Below are positions 23,015-34,490 of a DNA stretch of 64,000 nucleotides, piece by piece (the stretch's first letter is position 1; every line of letters starts with the position of its first letter). The DNA is taken from assembly GCA_015680685.1 (NCBI GenBank), contig MNCI01002813.1, forward strand, positions 1,198,048 through 1,262,047, given 5' to 3'. The DNA is from Gnetum montanum (lineage: Eukaryota > Streptophyta > Gnetopsida > Gnetales > Gnetaceae). A model generated the notes under the pieces. It saw only the letters and a program-made list of their open reading frames with translations, was not told where the DNA came from and did no database searches. Both the position numbers and the translations under genes were made by a program.

Positions 23015-23558
23015 GTAAGTATTAGTAAGTATGACTATAATTGTAAACATTCTTTGACTTGCACCATTAGTTAGATGGATACTACTATTTCAGAATTTTT
23101 TTAAGAATTAAGCATATGGTTTAAGTAAAGTATAAGTAAGGTATGTCTCGCACTTTTGACTTTTCTTAGTTAAAATAACTTAATCATCCATGGTGGCATC
23201 ATTCTAATCCTTCTAGTGTTTCACAGTCATTTTTACTATTCCATATTTATGTCTTAAAAGCCTTGGGCAAAACATTTAAAATTTCGATAAGATTTTCACT
23301 ATTTTGAGGAGACATCTCTACTAAGACATCTCAACCAAGAACAAGGTGTCTTAATTGTTATACCCTCAGTTTAGGTAAGATGTCTCATTTCCTTTCAAGA
23401 CTTCTCAAACACACTACAAACCCTTCCTAAGATGTCTTCCTATATAAATCAACTTATTTGTTTTTTATTTTCCATCTCATTTCAAGCTAAAGAAATCCTT
23501 CCCTAGATGACCAAAGCTTCCTTCCCACTACAGTAGCACTCTATTTAGCTTGGTTTGC
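23015..23558 (+). promoter_or_regulatory. Promoter-like block ahead of the G2 extra ORF
   Basis: Between the gag-end splice donor and the extra ORF. At 23290-23440 the motif AGACATCTC / AAGATGTCT occurs repeatedly in both orientations, followed by TATATAAAT (23441-23449). The same motif fills the family's LTRs. G1 has the same order at 55593-55952. The block may be an internal promoter, an intron, or both. Confidence 0.5.
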
Positions 23559-26156
23559 ATGGCTCACAAGAAGATAGGAACTTCAGGCTACCACAACACA
23601 AATCCAAGGGCACTAAAGGAGCATTAACAAGAAAATCTAGTTTAGATAAGCCTTAATTTCAATATATAGATGCTAAAAATAGGTTTGAAAATAATTCTTT
23701 AGTATCCATTAATTTGAATGAAATTTAAACTTTCATCAACATTATCAACAGGATTTAGTATTATATTTTGAGATTGTAGGATGGGTAATGATTATCTCTA
23801 TGACTGTTTGTATTCTAGAAGTGCTAGTTCATGAATTTTTCTGCAACATTGTTGTTACCAATTCTTCTATTGAGGTTTTCACTTCTATGGTTGGGGTAGT
23901 TATTATCTAAATATCTTCTCAAATTATCTATCTTTTGCTTGGGATTTCTAGTGTTAATGTTCATAGAGTTGTAGTTCACACTATGGATATTTTCACAAAT
24001 GATATCATCCTTGTTACATATGATGAATTCTGTGATGCAATCTTTGGTAGCTCAATCTCTCTCTAAGATGGTAAAGTGTATTGACATTAGATGTCTTAGG
24101 ATGCTTCCACCCCTTCTCTTATTATGATGTATAACATCATTGTCAAAGAAGGAAGTTACAATTATTTACTTCTATCATAGGCATTTTTGATATATTTCTT
24201 GCTAACAAGACAACCATTATATTTGGGGCATACTATTTATATGGATATGTTGGGCATGTATACCTGATAACGCATCTATGGATACCCTCTTCTCATCAAA
24301 CTAATTATACACCAGGCATATGTTCTCATTTTAATTCTTTCCATTTTAAAATGGAAAAGGAGTCTTACTAAGTACTCTGAGAAGAGGAGTACCACTTGTT
24401 AGATTCTATAGACCCTTTATTCTCATAAGCACATAGAGATTAGGCACTAGAGAGATCTTCATCACCATAAGCACTAGCTAAGCTTAGATGGTCCAAATTA
24501 CTAAGTACTCCAATAGGGTCTTCCTTGAAGAAGGCCTTATGTTCCATTTCCAAAACCATGGGAAAGATTGGGAGAATTATCTCTTACCTTCATAAGAGAA
24601 TGGATTTAGCAGGTCTTCCATATCCTCTAAGTGATCTTTAATTTAAGGAGATTAAGATTCCTCATTGGATGCAAACTGAAGAAGAGCCAAACCCTGTTAG
24701 ACACTCTATAGTAGTAGGGCCATTGTGAGCCTATGACTCAGGAAATACATTAGATTTAGAAGTGTTGACCTTTTTTCTATGTCAAAACATTAGAGAAAAT
24801 GAAAAATGTAGAAATGTGTTTATGCTTATAGTCTTGCAGGGCCAAGAAGAAGAAAATTGTGCTAAAAAGGGAAGCTGAGCTAGAATGAGAGCTATGTCAA
24901 GATGTCATTATGAGAGTTGAGAAGAAACAATGAGAGCCAGAATTCAAATAAAGTCAACAAACCAGATAAAGACTTTCCAAGGAGTGTTGAGTTGCCAAAA
25001 TGACAAAGGAATGGTCTAGAAATTAAAGTGTTCTTGTAAGGTAGATGTCTAAGTAATCAAGGCTATTTGTAGATAAATGTCTCATCTTCAAAGTAGATGT
25101 CCAAACTAGCCATTTAATATCTATCACATGAATTTCGAGGAGTTTTCTAAAACTCAAAGTGTATAAGATGAAGTGGAATTCTTGGAAAATGTGCAAGTAC
25201 TATTTATTCAAAGATCAATCCTTAGTTACTCAAAAAGAATTTGTCTTTGTTCTTCATTGAGTTATCATTTGTATGTATTGTATGTAGTAAGCTTCAGTTG
25301 CAAGGACTTTGTAAATCAAGTTACACTCTTTGTTTGATCTTTTTCTTTCTTTATAGCCTTGCGAGGTTGAGGTGCTTCTTACAAAAGGCATCTTCATTGG
25401 GCTTGTTAGGACCTTGCGAGGTTGAGTGATTTTGCAATGACAAATCACTCTGGTGTCTAGCTCACATTTGTAAAGATTGTGGGATCCTTTAAACCACATT
25501 TTGAGCTTGTTGGGACCTTTTGGGGTTTAGTTGTTTCATAGTGATGAATCTAGAACAAAACTTAAATCTTGTAAAGGTTTTTGTGCTCGTTAAAGCACAT
25601 TTTTGAAGCAACAAAGTTTCAAGGTATGCATGAATTATACCCTCTAAGTGTGGACTATGCAAGTTGGGAAACCACATAATAATTGTATTTGATTTTAATT
25701 GGAAAACCTATTCAACCACCATTCTAAGTTCTCGATCCACAAGAAGAATTAGTAGGAGCATCAACATATGCCCAAGGAGAGCCCATCCCTCACATTGAGT
25801 AGCCAGCACTAGAGACATTTGTGTAGGGGGAGTCTTCCATGAGACTTTCCAAATGACTTCACAGTCTTTTTAGTAGGCCATGGATAGCATTTTTGGTGTA
25901 GTAGCACAGTGAGAACAAGCTATTCCCAAAAGTTATAAGCGTAGAGCTACTCCATCATCCTCCAGGAAAGCTTTGTCCCATGATAGTCCTCCTCATCCAC
26001 CCACTTTCGGGTAAAGCTTTGTCCTAGATGAGCACCAGTTACAATGATGATAATGCTGACATTCAAAAAATCTCTCACACTAGTACTAACAATGATTATG
26101 ATGAGCAAGAGACCTATAGTCCTACCCATGATGCATCTAATTCAAATGATCACTAA
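23559..26156 (+). pseudogene. Extra ORF of G2, putative plant transposon protein type, split by solo LTR
   Basis: Starts MAHKKIGTSG. The core (about 23840-24250) reads EFFCNIVVTNSSIEVFTSMV, then VNVHRVVVHTMDIF, YDEFCDAIF and MYNIIVKEGSYNYLLL, parallel to G1. After the solo LTR (24763-25741) the C-terminal part continues with an acidic Ser/Asn/Asp tail ending near TAA 26154. Broken by many stops and frameshifts. The fold resembles the domain annotated as putative plant transposon protein, often seen as an extra ORF in plant LTR elements; its role is unknown. Confidence 0.55.
24763..25741 (+). repeat. Solo LTR of the G family inside the G2 extra ORF
   Basis: Starts TGTTGACC and ends GATCCACA, like G1. 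Flanked on both sides by AGAAG (24758-24762 and 25742-25746), a perfect 5 bp target duplication. No internal sequence, so it is a solo LTR left by recombination between two LTRs. It fixes the ends of the family LTR. Confidence 0.92.
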
Positions 26157-26636
26157 GGTTAATGGTTAATGGAATAGTGGTGATCTCCTTTAGGGTGTTA
26201 TCCAAAAAGGATGAGAGGTTTTATGCTTGATCATAATGTTTGATGTCTCATAACTTCAGTATCTATATTTTTTAGTGTTCAACACTTGTATTTTGTGGAG
26301 ACCACATAACTATTATTACATGGTTGTGATTATATGATGTTAATGGTTTTATGGATATTTTTAATTTTCATGATTTAGCATCTATTATGAGGATGTAAAT
26401 CATATGTGGTATATGTTATAGATAAATATTTGGACAGACATTTGATGTAACTTAGTTTTGTTAGCTCTAGAAATCATTGATGATGGATGTGTAACTATTA
26501 ACTTCTAACCCAACATTCTTTCCCATCATTACTTCCATATGAAATATACTATTTAATCTAATCATGACTAATTACATACTAAAAATTATATATGCCCGTT
26601 TTGTGCTAATCCATTATTCAAGTTTTGAACATCACC
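26157..26636 (+). other. 3' untranslated region of G2
   Basis: T-rich, no protein recognised. It ends in ATCACCAAAAAGGAGGAGAT, shared with G1 and H just before the LTR. Confidence 0.5.
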
Positions 26637-26650
26637 AAAAAGGAGGAGAT
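26637..26650 (+). other. Polypurine tract of G2
   Basis: AAAAAGGAGGAGAT directly before the LTR start TGTTGACC; the plus-strand primer of copia-type elements has this form. Confidence 0.85.
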
Positions 26651-27654
26651 TGTTGACCTTTTAGAGTGCCAAAACCTTGAGAAATGGAGAATTTGTTAGT
26701 GTGTCTTAAAGACCTTGCAAGTCCAAGGAAACTAAATGTAGCATATAAAGAATATTGAGATACAAGAAAGAGTGAATAAAATAGAATGCTAAAGTCCAAT
26801 GAGAAGATGCAAAGGCTTCAAGGAAATTATAAGAATATGAGACATTCCAAATTCCAAAAAGGATGTCTTGGAGATAGACAAGATGTCTCACACTAATACT
26901 AGATGTCTTTATTGAGAAAATCTAGTCTCAAGTAAGATGTCTACTCAAAACAAGAGACATATCAAGGGAAGACAATATGTCTTCTATAAGACATCTCATG
27001 CAAGAAATCTTGTCTCAAGTTAAGATATATGTCCCAAGATGTCCCAGGTCTAGACAAGTTGTCTCACCTACAAGTAGATAAACACAATAGGACATCTCAA
27101 GCTTGTATAAGGTGTCTTGACTAGCCATTTCTAGCCATTGTACAAATTCTAATAGGTAAATGAAGAAGAGAAAGGCCATAAAAGTAAGACATCCTCATTG
27201 GAAAAGATGCAATACTATTCATGTAATCAAGTAGTCATTGTACACATCTCTAAAGAATTTTTTACTTCATTTATTTATTATTTGTTGTGTTTTTGAGCCA
27301 AAAGTAAGGAATTAGAAGCTTAGTTCATTTTCTTCCTTGATCTTTCTATCTCCTACTATAAGCCTTAAGGTTTTGGATGTGCTTCTTGGAAAAAGACATC
27401 TTTTGAGCTTGTTGGGGCCCTAAGTGGTTGGGTGTGTTTTTGAGTGAAAGTACCCTTAGTAGAGCTCAAGACTTTGTAAAGGTTGTGGTGTCCTTGAAAC
27501 CACAATTTGAACAAATAAGTTTGGAGGTGTGGAAGGATTCTACCCTCCAAGTGTGGATGTACCCAAGTTGGGAAACCACGTATATCTATTATGAAATAAT
27601 TGGATCTTACTAGTTTAAACTTAATCAACCCCCCTTCTAAGTTCTCAATCATTA
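26651..27654 (+). repeat. 3' LTR of G2
   Basis: Starts TGTTGACCTTTT and ends TTCTCAATCATTA, equivalent to TTCTCGATCCACA in the solo LTR. AGATGTCT / AGACATCT motifs are dense at 26860-27130. Confidence 0.85.
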
Positions 27655-28924
27655 GAGTATTCACTCTTATTTCTACTCCTTGAATTCGGTTCAATGAACT
27701 ACATTAGTTATAAGTTTTCATTCCTTATAGCAAAAAATGGATTAGCCATGGTTTTACAAAGAATTTCATTATATTTATCTCCATGGTATTTACATGTAAT
27801 AATAACAAATCTCATAGTCAAACCTTAATATGGATGGTAGATAGTACAAAACAAAATCTAATTTGGAGTGAAAATATTTCTAGTGTTTGTAGACAGTACT
27901 CATTGAAATTTAGCTTGGACTAAATTCGATCATAGTATGAGGAATGCTTGAACATTGATTACTATATTTACATGATAGATATAAGGTATGATTAAATGAT
28001 TACTTGTGATGCTTTATGTATATTCAAAAACTATCATGGGTATAAGTCATGTGCCTAGTGATAAGGCTCTTAATTCAAAAGCTCCAAGCCATGGTATCAA
28101 TCTAATGGACAATGCTAAGTTATATAAATATAGTTAGACTATATATCTTGGGGAATACCAATATTACAATTATTATTATTTATTCTTTCATTTCAAAAGG
28201 TATTATGGAAGCCATGTGTAATCTATAAACAAAATTAATCTTTGTTGAATAAGTCACTAGTATTATCATTTATTCCTGCATTTCAAAAGATGTGGTAGAA
28301 GGCTTGATTCAAATAAATTGATCTTTTATTTTGAGCCACTAAGATTACTATAAACAAAATCTTTGAGAAGTACCATGTTAAATTTGATTCTTGCATTTAT
28401 ACTTTATCATCTTACATGATAGATATTCTACATGTTTGGTTCGTATAACTTCTATGCATTTTTTTTATGCCACTAAAAAATGTACATAATGTAGTTATTC
28501 CTATTTTGAGACTAATGTAATCTCTTGAATGAGTTATTCCAATTAACAGTTTAGTAGTCTAGTGAATTCTTGGGTTAGAATGGTTTAAACTTAATGCAAC
28601 AACATAACTATTTGGGGATTATGTTATAAAAGAAGAGATAAATGAATGGAATGACTGCTAATGATTCATTGAGTAAAATAGTGAAATTTTTAGTTTTATG
28701 CTACCACATAACTAGTTTACTTCAATTATTTCTACATAAACATTGGTTTTTAATCTATGTTTGCATTTGGCTATGTTAAAAAAAAATATTTTTCCTCATA
28801 TAGTTAATTATTATATCTCAAATGATGTAAGTGATTTTGTGGTTTGCTAAATGTGTATCATTAATTTACAATGATCATGCATATTTATTATTGGTCTTAT
28901 CATAATTACAATAATCTATGCACT

Positions 28925-29580
28925 CTATAGTAAAGGAAAGATAATTTATTTATGACATATATCAAATTAGCTACAATATTGTCAATAAAGTTTAAATTTA
29001 TTTATAATGTTTTGAAAAGTACCCTATGACTCTATATGATAGATTGAATGTACAATATGTGAGTTTGCAATATTCTTTCCAAATGAAATGACATAATTAT
29101 ATAGAAAAGGCCATTAAAATCAACATGTTGGTACCTCTACCAATGCTTTCTTAAAAGCTAAAATATAATATGAAGTAAGAATATATGTTTTTATCATCTT
29201 TAATGGCTTTGAAATATGTGTTGTGTGGTTCTTTTCCTACATGGAATTCCAATCTTAGCTTATGTGAAGATGTAAAGATGATATATGCGTCATACATTGA
29301 AGCAAAGATAATTTACTTATGATCTATACCAAATTAGATAGAATGTTGGAAGTAACTTTAAATTGAGGGAAATGTTGTGAAAAGTACCCTATTGATCTAT
29401 ATGATAAATTCAACATACGATATATAAGTTTGCAATATTCTTTTCCAAGAAAATAACATAATTACATAGAAAAAAGCTATTATATATCAAAATTGGTAGA
29501 TGATTAGTAGCTCTACTATTTTTGAAGCTTAAATACAAGATGGGCTAAAGAGACATGTCTGTATATGTTGTGCAATTCTT
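28925..29580 (+). repeat. Diverged tandem duplication, unit about 370 bases
   Basis: 28930-29190 and 29290-29550 align through AAAGATAATTTA, CAAATTAG, GAAAAGTACCCTAT, GTTTGCAATATTCTTT and TACATAGAAAA-like blocks, with many differences. Confidence 0.7.
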
Positions 29581-31436
29581 TCTTTACAAGAAATTACACT
29601 ATGCTAGATTGAATTTCAAATTTTAATGACATAGTTCATGTTAAATACCTTATATTAAGATGTAAATCTCCTTCACTTGGTTTAGATTAAATTTTATTTT
29701 ACAGTTCCAACCTATTTATGTCATTACAAAGATTTTCTACCATTTTCTCTTTAATGAAATTGAAATTGAAACTAAAATTTTATGATTTACTTATTCTAAA
29801 ATTTAAAGCTATCAACATATTTTTCTTTCCCACAATTTTTATCTTATGCTTTCTATGGTCACAATAAGAACTTTATAACTTATCATTTGCTAAAAAAAAT
29901 AGAACTTTTAGGTTGCTTAGTAATGTTCACTAAATTAAATCCAAAATTTATAGCATCCAAATCAAGAGTCTTACCACTATGCCAACACTTCACTATTAAA
30001 TGTAAATAATGAAGCCTATAACATAGAAAATAATCTTCGAATGTTAGATTAAAATTTATAGCATTTCTTACATTAAAGATGTGTTTGAAAAAGAAACTAC
30101 AATATTATAGAAACATGAAATTATAATATATTTAAAGTTTATAATGAATTCTCTTTTTTTCTTATAATTTTTCATAGCTTTATTAAAATATGGATACATC
30201 AATATATTCTTATAATTTTCCAAGGTGAATTTTGGTGTGGGATTTAATTCTATCATTAATGAAGTAGCCCTTGTTCTTTGTTTTTTTCAATTTTTAACTG
30301 TAGGATAAGCATTGAACCTTTGGGTAATGAATTCAACCATTCTGATCAATCCTTTTACTATAATATAGTTTCATTTATTTATTCATATGTATGTTCATAT
30401 ATAAGTGCATGCACATGATTTGGGTATTGGATAGGACAAAAATTTTAAAGGGTAAAGTTTTAGAGAGTTGCTTAGACTCCCTTTTGGGGCAAAGACAAGT
30501 GCCCAAAAATTTATATAACAAGATTACACAAGTCATCTTTCAAAAATTTCTTTTATGACATGATTAAAAATGGACTTGGACTAGTTTAGCTATATATTCA
30601 TCATAGATATCTATTATTTAGTTGAAAGAAATTTTCTCTTTTTGAAATTAATGAAATTTTAAAAACTAATTTTCATGTTTGCAAAAAAATTAAAATGAGT
30701 ATTAAATAATTCTTACTGTGAAAATTGTTTAAACTTAAATTTTATATTATAGTATTATGATGACAATTGTTCATTTCTTGATAATGTTCAACCAACTAGT
30801 AGTTGGACTCTTAGCCCAAACAAGTAATATAAATAAATGTTTCTTTTGTAGATTTGATGTTTATTTTTTATATCTAATTTTTCTCAAATAGATTTGATTT
30901 CTTTCTATTTAATTTTTTCTATAGTGAATTTGATCTCTCTTGCGGAGAATTCTATATTACTTTCAAATTCTTCAACTAATGTATTAAGCAAAAATTTCTC
31001 TTGATTTTCAAAATGCATATTTACAAGTTGGTGAACAAACATTAATGAGCTGCTATTTATACTATCATTTTTTGCTTGTAAAGCTAGATGCATTCTCCTA
31101 TGTGGCATCTTCTTTTAGTAATGATGATGCAACTAAGACACCTAGTTTTGTTCTTTCTAATAATGTATACAATTTACTAGTAGCTGATCTTACATCACAA
31201 TATGCATTAATTCAAATTTTGGGTTATCTACCTTGTAATCAAATTTTTAATTGGTAGTTAAATGATGTGATGCAAAAACATGAAATTCAATTCATTTAGG
31301 AAAGGTATTATTCTTAATTTTTTATGCTTGTTGAGATAGGTCACACTTCAATGGTATAATGTGTTCTACATATAGTATCTTTTATGCATAAGCATAAAAT
31401 GCTGTTTATTTGTAAGTGAATATGGATCAGTTAATT

Positions 31437-31495
31437 CAAAGAAGAGGGAGAGGGGGGAGAGGGGTCAGGGAATGGGGAGAGGAGATGGAATGTGA
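31437..31495 (+). repeat. G-rich homopurine tract
   Basis: About 45 bases almost only A and G with several runs of three or more G. It stands out from AT-rich surroundings and could form a G-quadruplex or triplex. Confidence 0.7.
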
Positions 31496-31797
31496 TAGGG
31501 GATGAATGTTTTATAATAAAAACAAACTATTTAAATAAAAATGCTAAAAATAAATGCATAAAGGAATGAACTCACCAATGTGTGTATGGTAATGCTCACT
31601 TCTTTAAATTCTAGTTGAATTAAGGTTATAACTAAGGCTACCATTGTGGTGGATTCTCAAATGCTATACATTCCTAATAGTGTGAAAAATCTTGGTATCT
31701 TATAAGACTCTTAAGGACCTCACATGGTTAAGAAAAAATTATGATGCTCTGGAAGGACATCCTCATATACCCCTCTAGGTATAAATAAAATAATTAA

Positions 31798-32710
31798 TGA
31801 AGCATTAACACAACCATGTAAACACAGTTGCTTCAACATAGCTTCCTCGATGCAACTACCTTGACACAACTGCCTTGATGCAATTGCTTTGACATAGTGA
31901 CTTTGAGGCAACCACTTTAATGTAATTGCTTCGAAGCCAAACTCTTTTATTAATAAATACATGTGCTCCTACCATGTATTGGCATTCTTTTATTAATAAA
32001 GTAGCCAAACTCTTGTAGTTTTATTTCATAGTCTTAGAAAATAATCAGTTAGTGCCTATAGTGTGGATCTAAATCAGTTGTATGATGTCTTATTCAAGTG
32101 GCAATGTACCTAGACACATTTCATGAACTACAATAAGATCAAGATAGATTCTTATTCATTATAGCACTTTCTCTAAGATTAGATTTACTTCTAATGCAAT
32201 TTATATTCTATATACTTAGTTAGTATTTAAGTTTCCATGCATATTAATGAATTGGAAAAATGAGCGTGACCAATTTCAAGCATAAAGACGTATTCACTCG
32301 GTAATCCCAGCAACATTATTACTTGGTTCACCTAGTAGCATAGTTCTTGGTAATTCTAGTAGTGGATAGGTGGGTTCAGGACCTATACAATAAGCTTGAA
32401 ATGGACACATATTGCTTGTAGGCTAGTTTAGACTTTTTACTTTCCATTGTTAATTAATTTAAATAATTGATTTCTTTATTATCATTAGGAGTAGCATAAG
32501 GCTAAAACAACATCAAGAATCATATGCCTCACTTTGGACTAAACCATATGTGACAAAGCTACCACTATTCCAAGTGGGAAGACAATGAACTGCAATCAAG
32601 GCATAATGATCTAGATGCCACAACTAGTCTCATCAATGGAATTCGACCAAATCATGCATGAATGCTTATGATTCGTATGGCTGGGAATAGGGGGTATCCA
32701 CTGCTCATCA
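31798..32710 (+). repeat. 5' LTR of D
   Basis: Starts TGAAGC, ends GCTCATCA just before the primer site. A 14 bp minisatellite fills U3 (31830-31940). From the TATA-like ATAAATACA (31952) onward it resembles the C-family LTRs. Confidence 0.88.
31830..31940 (+). repeat. 14 bp minisatellite in the D LTR
   Basis: About seven or eight units of 14 bases such as CCTTGATGCAATTG, CCTTGACACAACTG and CTTTGAGGCAACCA. The 3' LTR has about five (37751-37820). Confidence 0.75.
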
Positions 32711-32711
32711 T

Positions 32712-32729
32712 TGGCATCATTGCTAGGGA
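32712..32729 (+). other. Primer binding site of D (Asp-tRNA type, decayed)
   Basis: TGGCATCATTGCTAGGGA resembles the plant Asp-tRNA site TGGCGCCGTTGCCGGGGA, with C-to-T and G-to-A changes. Element E has the same site at 49307. Confidence 0.75.
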
Positions 32730-32858
32730 TGATGCTAGTTATCTCGATTAGTTGTATCATAAATTATCATTGTTAAGGTGTTAACAATTTATCTTTTAGT
32801 AAATATTAATATTTTATTTTAAGACACACATTAAAAACATTTCTTCTTCACATAGGAC
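32730..32858 (+). other. Leader of D
   Basis: AT-rich, ends in TTCTTCTTCACATAG, an acceptor-like site before the gag coding sequence; element E has the matching sequence. Confidence 0.4.
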
Positions 32859-34490
32859 CAATAATGCATTGTATGATGACAACATTCATTAGAGAACTAA
32901 TAGGATCTATATTAAAGAAAGTTGGAGTAAACAACCTCATGTAGGGGTTTCATATTCTCATTTCCACCTTGACTACACTCAAGCACTACATTCACCTAAG
33001 GTAGACAATTCTAGAGGAGATGTAGTAGGTCCTAGAATAAGGAGGGCCTCAAGGCCTAAGTCCTCTAAATTTAGAAATGATACACCAAGGGAACATTGGG
33101 AGAACTATAGAAGCCATGAAAATTCTCCCAATTTCTCATCTTCCTCTTACTCTTCAATGTCTAGTTTTGATGAAGATGAAGGTAGATATAGAGATAGAGC
33201 TCTACTATGAGGTCAAGGTAAAGATAGAAATCAAAGCCAAGGGCAAAATCAAAGATATTAAAATGAGCATAGACAAGATCATCACAATCAGATGAATAGA
33301 AATATAGATTATCACCATAATGTGTTTGGTACAATTGAACCCTTGTTGGCTAGTAGGGGCTTGACATAGATTAGGAAGGTATTTCAAATGCCCCAAAGGC
33401 ATCAAAGGGACAACCACATCAAATAGCTTGATATGGATAACATTCCTAAATTTAGGGGAGGTTATAATTTTGATCCACAACATCACTTACAAGCCTTCCA
33501 TGATGCCTACACTTTGCAAAGTACTAAACATAAGTGGAAAAAGCTTAAGCTCTTTCCAAGGATACTAGTAAATGAAGTTGAAAGTTGGTATAGATCATTG
33601 GAACCAGATTCAATCCATTGATTATGCACAATGCTAGAACTTTTCAATTAAAAATACCAAACCTATGCTAGAGTGTCCAACCTAAGAAAATAAATCCAAG
33701 GATGGAAGCAAGAAAATCATGAACCCTTGGATGTGGCCTTGGATAGATACTATTCACTACTACATAGATGTCCCAACCATGATTTCTCTCCAAAAGGGCA
33801 ACGCTTTCACATCATAGATGAGCTTCATAATGAAATGAGAGATACCCTTGGGATTTATGTCCAAGGTTGATTATATGAATTAAAAGCCCATCAGATACAA
33901 AGGCTAATCAAGAAATTAGTGAAAGAAGAAAGAGAGCTATATAAATGAGAGAATGTAGAGGAATATAACTAGAACCCAACTTTGCAAAAGAAGAGGGTCC
34001 ATATTTATGATGAGGAAAAAGAGGTAGCTCTAAATGAAGTGATTTCACAACAAACCTTGCCAATACAAAAGTCTATCAATGAGCTTAAAGCAAGGTCAGA
34101 GAAGATGTGGGAGTTGATGAATGACAAAGTAACAACCTATGTGAAAAACCATAGACTATAGAGTAATTCAAAATGATTCAAGTGATCAAAACAAAAGGAG
34201 GAAAAGGAACCAATCAATAGCTAGAAATACTTATTGGTAAAAAGGAAAAGTAGTTGTAGAAGAAGAGGCTATAGACTCAACCACAAAAGAAAATTATGGA
34301 TGTGACATTTGCCTATATGATCATCCAAAGGGCTATTGCCCAATTATGTTACATGTACATGAGTATATGGCTTCTACTTTGAATCCCAAGTTTGCACAAA
34401 GACAAATGCCTAGGAAATTACCTTGGGACTATCCTAGTGGGAATTTTTTCCTACAACCAATCATACTATCCTAGTGGGACTTCTTATCAA
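32859..34490 (+). pseudogene. gag: gag of element D
   Basis: The N-terminal part (to about 33230) is Ser, Arg and His rich: PNFSSSSYSSMSSFDEDEG. The Gag core is partly open (33433-33621): IPKFRGGYNFDPQHHLQAFH, then KLKLFPRILVNEVESWYRSL. It continues with LDRYYSLLHRCPNHDFSP (about 33740-33800). A lysine-rich helix follows, then an intact zinc knuckle CDICLYDHPKGYC (about 34304-34342). Numerous stops and at least one frameshift. Gag packages RNA; a kept core and knuckle fit a non-autonomous element using pol from others. Confidence 0.8.

Larger units (their letters stand above)
21602..27654 (+). mobile_element. Element G2: copia-type gag plus extra ORF, no pol
   Basis: Truncated gag, gag 3' end with splice donor, promoter-like block, extra ORF (split by a solo LTR), purine tract, 3' LTR. 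The 5' LTR and gag start are cut off by C. No protease, integrase, RT or RNase H is seen. Layout matches G1 at 52707-59201, where both LTRs exist. Confidence 0.8.
27655..31797. other. AT-rich intergenic region
   Basis: No gene, LTR pair or coding frame that I can support. It contains a diverged tandem duplication (28925-29580), a shorter one (28150-28330), T- and A-rich runs, and the purine tract at 31437-31495. Probably very old decayed repeats. Confidence 0.5.

Noticed and set aside
30905-31257. Two overlapping opposite-strand ORFs
   Set aside because: Short, AT-rich, no recognisable domain and no relation to neighbouring elements.
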